From Larix kaempferi (taxonomy: Eukaryota > Streptophyta > Pinopsida > Pinales > Pinaceae): a stretch of DNA of 64,000 nucleotides. The stretch is from positions 4,796,501 through 4,860,500 of the forward strand of contig BSBM01001067.1 in assembly GCA_027924585.1 (NCBI GenBank). The letters run 5' to 3'. The notes under the pieces were generated by a model. It searched no databases and was not told the DNA's origin. It saw only the letters and a program-made list of their open reading frames with translations. The position numbers and the translations under genes were made by a program. Below, piece by piece: positions 1 through 11,077 of this stretch (the first letter of the stretch is position 1; each line of letters begins with the position of its first letter).

Positions 1-30
1 CCAATTATACACGGGACTATATTTTTTATC

Positions 31-620
31 TTGTCGCCTCTACTTCCACCATTGGAATGGTGTTTGTTTAGGAATACAATAGCGGTCAAGAACATGTGGT
101 ATACTATCTTAGTAAGAGTCTCATTGAATCCAAAACATGTTACTCACATGTGGAGAAATTGGCTCTGGAAACCGTGTTTACGGTCCAGAGATTCTGACAT
201 TATATTTTACTTTGCAAGACCATCGTTATTTCCAACTTTAATCCAATGTATTATATCCTAGCACGTTAAGTGCTAGGGGGAAATTACTCCCGTTGGATTG
301 TTGTCCTCTAGGAGTTTGATTGGGAGTTTGCAAAAGCGAAGTCCAAAAAATCATTGGTCTTTGCTGAGCTCATTTGCGCACTACCTCGTGTCAATGACCA
401 ATCTGAGCCCATTGACTCTCTTCCTGACGAGTCTTTGTTCCTCATTGGCATGCCTTATCCATGGTATGGAGAGATTGTTTTATATCTCCAAACCTAACGT
501 TTTCGGTCCGATATCAACTGTGATGAGCGACTTCTCATACGACACCACGCCAAATATTATCTTATCATTAGTGATACTTTGTATTGTCGTGGTATCGATT
601 CTGTTTTGCGCCATTTCTTA
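31..620 (+). pseudogene. Tat gypsy RNase H remnant and RNase H-integrase linker
   Basis: Positions 31-261 read as a decayed end of the gypsy RNase H: a segment like the usual YYLSK...RYSH.EKL...LVFAVQRFRHY block is visible in pieces. About 295-620 reads through in another frame as the linker before integrase, with a WYGEIVLYLQT-like block and an HHAKYYLIISDTLYCRG block just before the integrase zinc finger. At least two in-frame stops break it. It would have degraded RNA in the RNA/DNA hybrid during reverse transcription. Calls are by pattern recognition of the family. Confidence 0.6.
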
Positions 621-1705
621 ACTCTTGATGAAGTAGAACACGTACTCAATGGCTGCCACTCTGGATCTTGTGGCGCTCACCTCTCTGGGATAACTATAGC
701 CCAAAATAATTTGCACGCGGGCTACTTCTTGCCTTCCATCTTCAAATATCGCGTTGAAGCGGTCAAGAAGTTCCCCCCATGCCAATTCTTCCATTCTAAG
801 AAGCGTTCCCATCCAGCTCCACTTCATCCCATTATTGTCGTCGACCCATTTTCAAAATGGGGTATTGATTTCATGCATTGTAAGCCTACTTCAGCCGGGG
901 GGCATAGTTATGTCATTGTAGCTGTTGACTATTTTACCAAATGGGTTGAAGCCATGCCTACATATGCAGAAGATGGAAAAATGAAATCACTTTTCATATT
1001 CAATCATATCATTGCAAGGTTTGGAGTCCCTCAAGCCATTGTAACTGATCATGGTTCCCATTTCAGGAATCATATGATGGTTGAACTAAGTTACAAATTG
1101 GGTTTTCATCACGAAAACTCATCCCTTATTACCCCCAGGAAAATGGACAAGTAGAGGCAATTAATAAAGTCTTGAAAAAAATGATCCAACGCATGGTGGG
1201 AACCCAAAAATCAAATTGGCACTTAGCACTATTTTCAGCTCTTTGGGCCTACAGGACTTCAATAAAAAATGCAACCGGGTTCACACCGTTCCAATTAGTC
1301 TACAACCTGTAAGCGATCCTTCCGATTGAATGTGAAATCCCATCCCTCAAATTGGTTGTTGAACTCTTACCTAACACTACTATCGAGGAAGAACGGTTTC
1401 TATACCTAACCAAGCTTGATGAAACTCGTCGCGATGCTACACTCGATAACAAGGCTCATAAAAAGCGTGTTAAGGTCCAATATGATAAATCCGTCCAACC
1501 TCGTGTTTTTAATGAAGGCGACCTAGTCTTAACCTATGATCAAATGCACGACAATTTAGGTAAAGGCAAGCTAGAATCCATGTGGTATGGTCCCTACATT
1601 GTTAAACATGTGTTAGAGAAGGGAGCTTACGAGCTAGTTGACTATGATGGCACACCTTTGGGAGAGCCTCGTAATGGGATTTACTTGAAGATATTTTATG
1701 TGTAG
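579..1705 (+). pseudogene. Tat gypsy integrase, frameshifted
   Basis: The integrase inserts the element cDNA into host DNA. The HHCC finger is partly kept: two His in CHSGSCGAH, but of the two Cys only that in FPPCQFF remains and the earlier one is replaced. Core Asp residues sit in WGIDFMHC and VTDHGSHF. The third acidic residue is in NGQVEAINK, reached only after a one-base deletion near 1116. A stop at 1310-1312 stands where related elements have Glu. The C-terminal part (1352-1705) is open and ends in a DLVLTYDQ...WYGPYIVK...GAYELVDYDG block typical of Tat integrases. No chromodomain follows, as expected outside chromoviruses. Confidence 0.85.
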
Positions 1706-1770
1706 GATCATCCTGCGTAAAACACTTTGTACATAGTGTATCTATAGCGTGATTTTGATTTCATTTTTGT

Positions 1771-2241
1771 GTGTCAGGATCCTATCTCATCCACAACTAT
1801 TTATCTCGATTTGTACTTCATGCGCATATGTCAGCGTACTTCGGATTTGCAGATGGTGCTAGTCGACATACCCATAACCTTTCTTCTGCAGCATGGGTAC
1901 TGTATTCCCCTACTACAGAGTTGATATCCTCGGGTGGAATCTGCTTAGGCCCCGCAACGAATAACATAACAGAATATCATGCAGTTATTGGGCTTTTGAC
2001 TGAAGTATCTTCTCTTGGAATCCATTATCTTATAGTCTACCTAGACTCTCAGCTTGTGGTATCTCAACTAAACCCTGTTTATATCGTCCGCGACTCCATA
2101 TTACTTCGTCTATATAGAAGGGTATGCCTCCTTGAACGATCATTTGATTATATTCTATATCAACATATACCAAGGCAATTGAACATAATAGCCGATTCAT
2201 TAGCCAACTATGTGATGGATTGGCATCTAACTCACACATAA
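1771..2241 (+). CDS. Second (additional) RNase H of element A, after integrase
   Basis: A separate open frame starts 65 bases after the integrase stop. The four acidic residues of an RNase H active site are visible in order: Asp in FADGASR, Glu in NITEYHAV, Asp in YLDSQLV and Asp in ADSLANYV. The spacing fits a complete, non-gypsy (archaeal/plant-like) RNase H as described for Tat elements. The frame has no ATG at its beginning; the first in-frame ATG is at 1828, just before the first catalytic block. The gap holds a pyrimidine-rich stretch ending in GTGTCAG that looks like a splice acceptor, but I found no donor that joins the frames. It could be expressed as a separate product or not at all. 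Confidence 0.8.
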   Translation: MSGSYLIHNYLSRFVLHAHMSAYFGFADGASRHTHNLSSAAWVLYSPTTELISSGGICLGPATNNITEYHAVIGLLTEVSSLGIHYLIVYLDSQLVVSQLNPVYIVRDSILLRLYRRVCLLERSFDYILYQHIPRQLNIIADSLANYVMDWHLTHT

Positions 2242-2466
2242 TCAATACCATCATAAAAAACATGTAAAAATGTAACATACAAGTCATCATAGGTAAATAA
2301 TAGAGATAGGTCCATGTATATATCATGTAAAAAGTTTTTTTCATGTCACATATAGTATCAAGATGCATCAAAAGACAAAAATGGGGATCATAACCCATAC
2401 AAAAATTGGCACCTTGGCCTATATATCGTGTAAACGTCGCTAATACTGAAAAACTATTGCTAAGAT
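2242..2466. other. Spacer between second RNase H and antisense ORF
   Basis: AT-rich, with no ORF I can support on either strand. It lies between the convergent 3' ends of the sense pol region and the antisense gene, so it would hold both 3' UTRs if both were transcribed. Confidence 0.4.
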
Positions 2467-3120
2467 CTAATCACAAGGAGCATGATGCTCGTGATAGCAT
2501 ACTACTTCCCTAGCAACACGGCGGAGCGATCTTCCAATCCGCTCTTGCACACCCACGGTATGCCTCTGAAGATGATAAGGAACCTCAAGCATCCTCATCG
2601 GAGGAATACCCATGGCCAATCCCTCGAGATTCCGATCTACATCATGGAATCCTCTTGCCTCATCTTCCTCTACGTACTCTGCTCCTCGTCCTCCTAGTGG
2701 TGAATATGCTGCTAGTATCACCAGTCCTCGATCTGCAACATTACACGCATATATGTTAGATATTTTACACACTAAAGAACAAACAAAAAAATACATATAA
2801 CTTAATTCAAAAACATGTTTGAAGGTCACATACCCGACTCATCCCAGTCATCATCCTCTGGAAACGCCAAGTCAATATCGCCATGGAAATACACCCCAGC
2901 ATAGGGATAATCCTCTATCATCACAATCTGCTTCTCAAGCCAAGATAAGAAGTCCTCCCTGAATGCTAAGACTTGTGGTCCACCAAGCCTCCCAACATAA
3001 TCACTCCATCTCCCCATCCGTGGCTCAAATGGAGGACGGTGAGGTCTCTCTATTTGTGGGCACAGTAATGGTACCCTCTCTAAGAAAAAGGTGACCAGGA
3101 TACTCCCATAACCAAACTGC
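2467..3120 (-). CDS. Antisense spliced ORF resembling a plant mobile domain protein, inside element A
   Basis: On the minus strand an open stretch from about 3120 down to 2827 reads QFGYGSILVTFFLERVPLLCPQ... then MGRWSDYVGRLGG... and EDYPYAGVYFHGD.... I recognise this as the C-terminal part of the plant mobile domain/aminotransferase-like family known as antisense ORFs in Tat elements. It is followed by GTATGT at about 2831 and, 97 bases on, TTGCAG at about 2734. Splicing these joins the frame exactly (phase 1) to a second exon running to the stop at 2467. A splice acceptor probably lies just above 3120 (CAAGCAG), so upstream exons may be missing. Reading through the intron gives a different, less plausible protein. 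Function in the element is unknown. Confidence 0.68.
2735..2831 (-). other. Predicted intron of the antisense ORF
   Basis: On the minus strand it begins GTATGTGACC and ends AATGTTGCAG, is T-rich, about 97 bases long, and keeps the reading frame across the junction. These are normal properties of a short plant intron. Predicted from sequence only. Confidence 0.65.
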
Positions 3121-3410
3121 TTGATACTTTTGTTGGTAAAAAAGTAACATTATGAATTTTGTCCCATGAGTTGTGTTTTGAAAATGAAGTGAGGAGATCG
3201 TATTTATATGTTCTCACACTCACTTTTACAAATAACCAGGCCGGCATGCCTTTAAAATGTCAACTTAAAAATATAACATGAAATAATATAAAATAATCAA
3301 ATATGTGGGTAACTTGGGGCATTTTCCCCATTGTTTACCAAAAAATGACTAAAATAGCTAAAATTGAGCAAATTACCACAAACTGAAGGCTGGAGTAAGC
3401 AGGGGAGGAT
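3121..3410. other. Region between antisense ORF and 3' LTR of element A
   Basis: Non-coding and AT-rich, ending in the polypurine tract AGGGGAGGA at 3402-3410, where plus-strand DNA synthesis would start. A diverged inverted copy lies at 7172-7486. Confidence 0.6.
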
Positions 3411-3874
3411 GTCACGCCCCATCTAACCCCAACAATGTTGATAATCCCTCAAAACCCCCCCAAAAAAACAAACAGTACGACCTGGATGAGATGATGATGT
3501 AATCACTGGAACATGCCCAAGGAGAGAGGGCGATAGGCTAAAAAGGGACCAGGATGGTGCCTGAGGTGACCTGGAAGAGAGTAAGAGCCTCACAGCTGGA
3601 AGAAATGTCACCATAGTAGAAAACAAAGCGGGGGGTCATGTGACCCAATGATCCACACTAGGAGCCTCAGACACCAACCTTAGGGCTATAAGCCCTATAA
3701 TGAGGCAGTCAACAATGCCACTAAGACATAATACTCCAAAGAGAAGGACCAAAGGGTTTGTCCATGACCAATACTCAAAGAATGTTGGATAACACCCGTC
3801 ATGGTCCTAAAAAAATGGCCCTCTCTCCTTGGGCACATATCTGAAGGTGCGTTGGTACTGGTACCACGTAACAC
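3411..3874 (+). repeat. 3' LTR of element A (3' limit uncertain)
   Basis: It starts TGTCACGCCCC directly after a polypurine tract, a usual gypsy LTR start. The inverted copy at 6713-7171 begins and ends at the corresponding places (TG...CA-like ends, one end mutated), which suggests a length near 460 bases. An alternative is that the LTR continues to about 4.6 kb, where a TATA-like TATAAAATGG is found near 4096. Confidence 0.6.
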
Positions 3875-4639
3875 ACCCCAAAGATTAATTAGGAATAGTT
3901 AGATTATTATAAGCATAGTACATTAATAAATTGGATATTTATTAAATTAGAGAAAAGAGGGAAAATTTAAACAACAACATTAAGAAGTAAGCATTGTTAA
4001 ATTAATAAAGTGTAATTAGGAGAATTAAGTGCAAGGAGACCACTTGCCACCCATGCAAAATAATGCTAAATTAATTAATAATCTGAATTATTTGTATAAA
4101 ATGGAGATTTTGGAAAAGAATAGGGGCATGCATGTGGGAAGGAAGTCGGGCCTGATATGTTTTATTGTTTTGTTTTCTAGTTGTGTCTCTTATTGTTTGT
4201 CTGTAAGGTGGTGGCGAGTGGTTTACTTGAGCGGAGACTATCTTCTTTATATTTTTTTGATTGAGCTTCTAGTTTGGAGAGATGTTGTAAGAGAACGGAG
4301 GGCATTAAGGTTGAGGAGACTGAGTTGGCATAGCATTATCTGTTGGGGGCTCGGGGGCCTCAACTATCAGCTAAGGGTTGGTTGGGTGGAAAGTTGTCCC
4401 CCCAAACCTGATATTGAGGAGAGTGCCAGCTACTAGAGGACAAGGAAGAATTTGCAACTAGGGAGCATTTGCAACCGTGTAAGTAGTCTTTCTAGCCGAG
4501 TTAAATTTAATTATTTTAGAATAAATTGTTCTAATTTAATTATTTACTGTCCAGATTTGCTTTAATTTAAAGAATGAAATGGTTGGTTAATTCATTACTT
4601 AAAATTTCCCCAAAATTTCCCCATACATAAACATAGTTA
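3875..4639. other. Unassigned stretch with TATA-like box
   Basis: There is no convincing gene. A 135-codon frame at 4029-4436 has no recognised motif and is probably chance. TATAAAATGG near 4096 followed by T- and G-rich sequence resembles an LTR promoter and transcribed region, so this may be the continuation of A's LTR. Confidence 0.35.
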
Positions 4640-6700
4640 CTGTAGATTAGTTGCTAATCCTTAATTACCAAAAGGTTCCTTACATAATTCTCAGATAGTT
4701 TTGGCATAAATGGGAACAACCTTGATTGCTTGGAATAAAGGGATCTTGACACACATTTTTCAACTCCTTTAGAAAGTCAAACTCAGGATGGGTAGGGGAT
4801 TTGTCTAAACTTAACCTCTTAGAATAGGGAGGAGTTGTGCAACCCCATATTGTTGTTGTTTTGAAGATTTTGGAGAAGCGGTTTGTGGAGTAATTAGTGA
4901 ATGAGTAGCATATTAATTTTCTACAGGAGATTTTCCTATCGAGTCTTGAACTTTTTCCACAAATCCTCTGGGAAAATTGAAGAAGTTTGATTATTGAGAA
5001 CTCTCCTTGATATTAAATGTATATATTGGAAGTCTACAAGGTAGGGGACATAAGTAGGAAAGATGCACAACTGAATGTTGTAAGCGGATTGAGTCGTTTT
5101 ATTATTTGGGTTAGCATTTGGTTGGGCATGTAACCATGGTATCAGTGGAGGGTTGCTAGCAAGAAACTGTAACTATTGTTGCTGAGGGAATTGGAACTAT
5201 TGTTGTGGAAATCATGGAGTGGCTTGTTGTTCGTAGGATCCAAAGGGAAAATCCCTCCAACCTTGTGGCCATCGAAATACTTAGGTTGGTTGAGATGGTT
5301 ATTGTTTCCATGGCATGGAGGGATACCAAAATTGAGAAGGAAATTGTATTTGTTGGTTAGTCCAAAAAGCATTATAAGATCGAGAAGGGTCCCATACCTA
5401 GGGGGTGAGGTTTCCAAGGTTGCTTCTGAGCAATCAAACACATTTTTTCCATATCATCATTAGTTCCTTGATAAACAACCTTTAGTTTTGGTAGAGAAGG
5501 GTAGTTGTTGGTGGCATGGTGTTGCTCACAAATACCACAGACTTCAACATTGTTTAATGGACAATCCCTGAGATGATGTTTCTTTCTATATTTGGAACAA
5601 AATATAGGCAATGGCAACTTTGCTTCTTCCTGATTCTTTCTTGCCTAAAATGTATCAAATTGTGAGCTCAAAGAACTAAGAATATCAGTCTTAAAATTAT
5701 CCAACAAATTACTAATTTCAGCTTGAATAACTCCTCCTCCGGCTGATTGCAAGATTCTTGTAGCAACATCTCTAGGATCCTTAAAATGCTTTGAATTCCC
5801 TCTTGAGTATTGTCTACACAGATCACAAATTTGCTCATAAGATAATCAAGAAACATCCTCAGCTCCCACTAGATTTAGTAGATCAATACAATCATCTCTA
5901 TTTCCTCAAAGAAGAATAGTTCAAAGAGTGTCGTGATCTGACTTATGCTGCTTTGATCTCTGTAAATTATTTTGCAACCTTTCAACATAATCTTCCAAAC
6001 TTTCAACTTCTCTTTGGGTCATCTTGATGATTTTCTCTTGTAGGTATTTGGATTTACAATAGTCTTGATATTTTTTAAGAATGCTTATCACATCTCTTCC
6101 CATTTTCAAGTATTATTTCCTCCAAGTCCCATGAACCAACAAAGTGTTGCTTCCTTGATAGTGGTTGGAAACAACTTAAGTTTTTGGGCATTGAAAGAGT
6201 AATCATAAATACAAGAAAGTACACCAAATTCAGAGAAATTTATTTGGGTCTTTGAAAGACATACCATGACCGTTTGGCAAAGCAACAGGTGGAATGTTCT
6301 TCATTTGAACTATTCCATCAGACTCTTGAATTGGAAATTCGAAAGTCACGGGATTTGTCTCATTGGATCCTTCTTCTTCTTGAGTAGCCATTTTGCTCAA
6401 AGGATCCATTTTCCAACCATTTGGTTGTTCAAAAGTTACCGATTCTTTGGAAGGGGCAGAGTAATATGGCTCTTGGATTGGATTCTCTTGGTCTTCAATA
6501 GTTTCTTGTTTACTAATCAAATCCTTTGTTTACACAGCTTCTAGAGTAGAATCGAAAAGGACTGCCTCTGTTGAAGAACCAACTTCTAAATGAACATGAT
6601 TGAAATCAACAATTGTCTTTATAACTAGTTGGGGACTGGATGCATTTTTTGTTAAATCAGAAGCAAAATCTGGTTCTTCGGCAGAGGCAGTCCTTTTTCC
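4640..6700 (-). pseudogene. Element B: gag and start of protease of an Athila/Tat-like gypsy element
   Basis: The minus-strand frames follow each other as broken gag. Around 6230-6520 is an acidic leader peptide with many Glu. Around 5921-6109 is a block with KYQDYCKSKYLQEKI and MTQREVESLEDYVERLQ, typical of the capsid part of plant gypsy gag. At 5372-5617 is a Cys-rich block (CSKYRKKHHLRDC...CGICEQHH) like a double zinc knuckle. From 5140 to 4690 is a low-complexity tail, then a KELKNVCVKIPLFQAI...YAKTIRELC block that marks the gag-protease junction in Athila/Tat elements. Several stops and frame changes disable it. It is probably a fragment: no protease core or RT follows. Confidence 0.68.
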
Positions 6701-6712
6701 CTTCTTCTCTAT

Positions 6713-7171
6713 GTGACGTGGTACCAGTACCAGCGCACCTTCATATATGTGCCAAGGGAGAGAGGGTCATTTTTTTTCAGGACCATGATCAGTGTTATCC
6801 AGTTTTTATGAGTGGTGGTCATGGCCAGAACCTTTGATCCTTCTCTTAGGAGTACTATGGCTTAGTGGAATTGCTAACTGCATCATTATAGGGATTGTAG
6901 CCCTAAGGTTGGTGTCTGAGGATCCTAGGGGTGGGTCACTTGGTCACATGAACCCCCACTTGTTTCATTGCTCTGGTGACATTTCTTTCAGTTGTGGGGC
7001 TCTTGCCTCTCTTCCAGGTCAGCTCAGGCACCCTCCTATTCCCTTTGCAACCTAACGCTCTCTCTCCTTGGGCTTATTCCACTGATGGCGCCATCTTCTC
7101 CACCGGGTTGTACTGCTTGTTTTAGGGGGGCACCGAGGGATTATCAACATTGTTGGGGTTAGACGGGGCAT
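6713..7171 (-). repeat. Inverted, diverged LTR of the element A family
   Basis: On the minus strand this matches 3411-3874 from the LTR start near 7171 to TGTGACGTGG at 6714. Sequence just above it (7172-7486) matches the pre-LTR region of A, so it is a 3' LTR with a little internal sequence. No primer binding site lies next to it, so it is not the 5' LTR of element B even though the gag of B follows. Confidence 0.6.
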
Positions 7172-8109
7172 GACGTCCCCCCTTTCCTACTCTAATTTTC
7201 AACTTGGAGTAATTTTCTATTTTTTTAGCTATTTTAGTCATTTTTGGGTAAACTATGGGGAAAATGTCTCAAGTTACCCACATATATGATTATTTTATAT
7301 TATTTCATGTTATAATTTTAAGTTGACATGTTATAATTTCAAATTGACATTTTAAAGGCATGTCGGCCTAGTTTTATTTTAAAAGTGAGTGTGAGATCAT
7401 ATAAATAACATCTCCTCACTTCATTTTCAAATCACAACTCATGGGACAAAATTCATAATGTTACTTTTTTATCCAAGATAGCCTTATGAAATGATGCACA
7501 CCTCTTGGAGGGATATTCTTTTTGCTCTTGTGGATGAAAGTTGGTCTTCTTTGCTTTTCTAATGCTTGGTGGATGCTAAAATGGTTGGAAGAACTCATGC
7601 TCAAGTAATTCTAGTCCATTTTTAGCCTTAATTGATGAATGCTAGGTAAATTCTTGCTTCTTGAATGATTCAATGGTGACCCTAGGGATGCATTTTTTAT
7701 GAATAGGGCATTTATCTGCCTTTTTATCCTCTTAGCATAGTGAAAACGCTCCCTAAAGGAGGCTTTTAAGAAGTTTATCCTTGGATCTCCAACTTTTGCC
7801 CTAAATTAGGCTCTTGAAACGAACCCTAGAGGTTGTTTCAAGAAGCCCTAATTAGTAGACAGGGAAAAAGACCTCCAAGAGGAAGGCTGGTCACCTTTCT
7901 CTAAGGCTAGGGTTTAAGGGTAATATCCACAAAAAACCCTAAGTTGTCACTCTTTTACCAAATTTTCTTGCATATGCATGTGTAAATTTGCATTTTCATG
8001 GTATAATTAGGGTTAGAATTAGGTTTGCAATTTTATGACTGAAACCCTAGAAAATTATTATTATTATTTTTTTAATTTTGAGCCTCCCTAAAATTTCGGC
8101 CCTCCCTCC

Positions 8110-8116
8110 TATAAAT
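8110..8116 (+). promoter_or_regulatory. TATA-like box
   Basis: TATAAAT is followed about 35 bases on by AAAACCCTAGGGCG and then a CT-rich stretch. This is a common layout at plant transcription starts. No gene downstream can be identified, so activity is speculative. Confidence 0.3.
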
Positions 8117-8235
8117 TCGTCCTGCCTTCTTAATCCCCCAAAACCCTAGGGCGAAATTTTGGGAATCCCTAAAAATATAAAAAATCCTAAAAATACCTTA
8201 AAACCAGTCCTAAAACCTAAAAACAGTCCTAACCC

Positions 8236-8405
8236 TAGTTCCCTCTCCTTCCTCCTCCTATCCATCCTCTTCCCTTTCCTCAATCTCCCTCTTCCTTTCC
8301 TCCTTTCCTCTCTCCTTCCTTCGCCTTTCCTTCCTCCCTTTTCCTCTCTTCTTCTCCCTTCTTCCTCCTTTTCTTTTCTTCTCCCTCTGTCCTTTTTCTT
8401 CACCC
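8236..8405 (+). repeat. Pyrimidine (CT) tract
   Basis: About 170 bases are nearly all C and T on the plus strand. The long frames on either strand here (8146-8431) are low-complexity products of this composition and are not called as genes. Confidence 0.85.
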
Positions 8406-9013
8406 TTGGCCTTATCATGTACCTGTTGTAGCAATCCTTGGCAACCCTAAAGGGGCCTCGGCCTAGCCTTAAAGGGCTCGGTCCTATCCCGTAAAGCCTC
8501 CCTTGACCCCAGTTCTGGTTTTTGAGCTTTCTCCAAGGCTGTAATAGCCTTAAATTGACCCCTTCTCTGTTGCATTTAAGTTTTCTAGGGCAGCAGGCTG
8601 TCTACACTTGATATCCCTCCTTCATGCCATTACACCTACACAAAACAACCACACAAATTTAGCCATTAATTACATTAACTTACTGTTTTAAAGGTTGATA
8701 TATTTGGTGACAAAAAGAGGTTTGAAGTTTGCATTACATAGAGTCTTGAAAAGTCAATTTCATTTGCATACATGCTGATAAAGGAATTAGAAGTGGTGTG
8801 ATACATTACTTAAAAGCCTAAATCCTATCGATTATACTCTTCTTTATTGCATAACTAAGGATTACTACTGTAACAATTTGATATTGAAGTGACTGCTATA
8901 ACTGTTAATACTGTCATATTAATTCCGAAACTTAATCACATTTGATTGGCATAACTATGGTTAACTGTTGAAGCTATATTGTTTACTTAAAGACACATTT
9001 ATTACACACTTTT

Positions 9014-10235
9014 TCTAATGTCGCCATCCAAATAAATTTTCATGGAGGAAAAATTCCACTAACCTACTAGTTTCCTAGGTTGGGGTGGAAGCATTAAAAC
9101 TTGGAATAAGGGAACTATACGACCCCAATTTGACCTTATACTTACAAATTCACATTAATTGGGTCAAATAAATAATAACAAAAGAAAAATAAGGTGGCAT
9201 TTGGTCATGAGGGCGCATAAGAGGGTGTGGGGGCCACATGTGGCAAGATTCCTCACTACACTTGGCATCATTCTCTCACCAATTCGATTCCAAGGTGGAG
9301 GTTAATGTACTTGGGGGAGATGAAGAGGCAATATTCATGGCAAGAATATAGGAAGGTCGAATTGGATTGGAAGAGTAACTCCCAAGGAAGAGGAAGAGGC
9401 ATTGTGACACTTGTAGCTAGATTCCATGGCATCTATGACAACAATGATGAGGGAATTTATGATAAATATGACAAATTCAGACCTGATTGCAGACCTACGA
9501 CACATCTGCCATATCAGGGCTAAAAATGGCCACCAAGAGGGTGCATAGAGAGAGTTATGGTCAGCCAAGATTCCCAATTCGAATTGGGGAAAGAGGAATG
9601 TAAGGAAGAAGTGTACAAGTGTTTCATGAGATAATCTATCACTAATTCGAGTTGAGTGAAGTATCTTGGAGGGAATTCAAGCTCTTGAGTTCACTTGAGG
9701 TTAATAAAAGAGGAGGATGAGTAAGGAGAGCAACTTTTGGTCATTTTTCATTAGCACTCTTGGAGAGTCTAGCGTGTCTTTGCATGGTGGATGTTCATCC
9801 TCCTTGCTATTGAACCAATTTAGAAGGTGAAAGATCCTTGTCCAAGTTGGTTGGAGGAGAGGCCATTCATACCTCTCATTAGAGCTTAATGAAGGTGTTT
9901 TGATGTAGGTTTGAGTCCCCTTTCATTTCGAGTTCATCTACTATTCCTTTCTCCACTATCTCTTCTCTCAATATTCTCTCAATGTCCATGTTCTAGTGTT
10001 GATGGCGCACTCATAGTTGTGTAGATTTTGTGATTCCATGGTTATGTAATCTGATGTATATCACTGTATGTAGCTGAACATTGGAGACATAGCTCAGAAT
10101 TCCATACCTTTCATGTGATCTTTCCAAGCAAACTATTGATTCGAGCTAGTTTCCCCTCTATCTTCATATGGAGTTTTTGGAGTAATTTTGTATCTGTTTT
10201 ACATCAGACTTTCTCTAAGTTTTTTCTGATGTTTC
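9014..10235 (+). repeat. 5' LTR of element C, left piece
   Basis: It aligns by eye with the first 1.2 kb of the 3' LTR at 28324. The terminal TG has mutated to TC. It is interrupted at 10235 by copia element J. Confidence 0.88.
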
Positions 10236-10892
10236 TGTGAAATTCCAAATCATAGTAGATCTAAGAGATGAGTATACCTCACATAGAAAGAATGAGCAGA
10301 AAAGATGAATTAGAGTGAAAACTGCATTAAAAATGAGCAAACAATTAATCATGCATGAGAACTCAAATAGGAACAAAATAATGTCACATGATCCAATAAT
10401 CAGTATAATGAACAATGATGTTACAATGGAGAGAATTCGAATCACCTAGGAGAATTCGAGTCTTAGTTGATCTATCATAGTAATTGTCACCTCTATCAGT
10501 GCTCCATAGCTCCCAAACTCAATTAAACTCAACCAAATCTTAGTTAACGGAAGCTATTGTCAGTTAATTGACCAAGAAGGGTGAATCCATGAGTTGGACA
10601 TGCAAATCACTTCGAAAAGGGTGCATGAGGCCACAATCAGTGACATTTGGAGCATAAACCCCCCACGAGAGTCAACTAACTCAGGTGGACTGAACTAGAA
10701 CACTGAGTTGGCTCCTAAAAAGCAGGGAACTGCCTCGAGTGGTCCTAAAATCATGCATGCATGGTGCATTAGGTGGCTAATAAGTCCTGGATGACATATG
10801 CACACCACTAGGGGGAAAATAACATCACTAAGTACTAGAAAATGGTAAATAATGAAAGTAGGACAAGGATGGAGTATTAAAATATCCTAACA
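10236..10892 (-). repeat. 3' LTR of copia element J
   Basis: It runs from TGTGAAATTC to ATCCTAACA (657 bases) and matches 13278-13854 plus 22743-22823 in the same orientation. Confidence 0.9.
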
Positions 10893-11077
10893 CCCCCCCT
10901 AATCCATACTTGTGCATCCTGGGCCCTGGTTACTAAGACCAAAGGTCACCCATACAATTAAATAAATGATAAAAAATAAAAGAATTGTCCATGAACCAAG
11001 GAAATGGGGAAGAAACTCATGGGAAAAATACCCCCCCTTAAAAGGAACAGCAGTGGGTAACTCAAAGAAGCTTCATA

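Larger units (their letters stand above)
1..3874 (+). mobile_element. Element A: 3' half of a Tat-type Ty3/gypsy retrotransposon
   Basis: The order is RNase H remnant, linker, integrase, a second RNase H, an antisense ORF, a polypurine tract and the start of an LTR. Gypsy order (RNase H before integrase), a second RNase H and an antisense ORF between pol and the 3' LTR together are typical of the plant Tat lineage; that is family knowledge, not something computed here. The 5' part lies outside the window. The coding parts carry stops and at least one frameshift, so the copy is dead. The right limit is the end of homology with the inverted copy at 6713-7486; the true LTR could run further. Confidence 0.82.
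3130..7486. repeat. Inverted repeat: arms 3130-3874 and 6713-7486
   Basis: The two arms match in reverse complement over about 750 bases, including the pre-LTR region, polypurine tract and LTR start of element A. By eye the identity is around 80%, so they are old independent insertions or an old inversion. The right arm has no antisense ORF beyond it, so it is a truncated copy. Confidence 0.75.
7487..9013. other. Unassigned non-coding region with promoter-like features
   Basis: No gene is supported. It holds repeated AAACCCTAG-type words near 7820-8050 and 8140-8150, a TATAAAT at 8110 and a pyrimidine tract at about 8236-8400. It may be the LTR or leader of an unrecognised element. Its right end is the insertion site of element C (CTTTT at 9009-9013). 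Confidence 0.4.

Noticed and set aside
5138-5150. TGGTATCAG as a plus-strand primer binding site after an LTR end
   Set aside because: The minus-strand gag frame of relic B continues across it, and no paired LTR was found; taken as chance.
8146-8431. Arg/Lys/Glu-rich frame and its Leu/Ser/Pro-rich opposite
   Set aside because: Both are translations of the pyrimidine tract.
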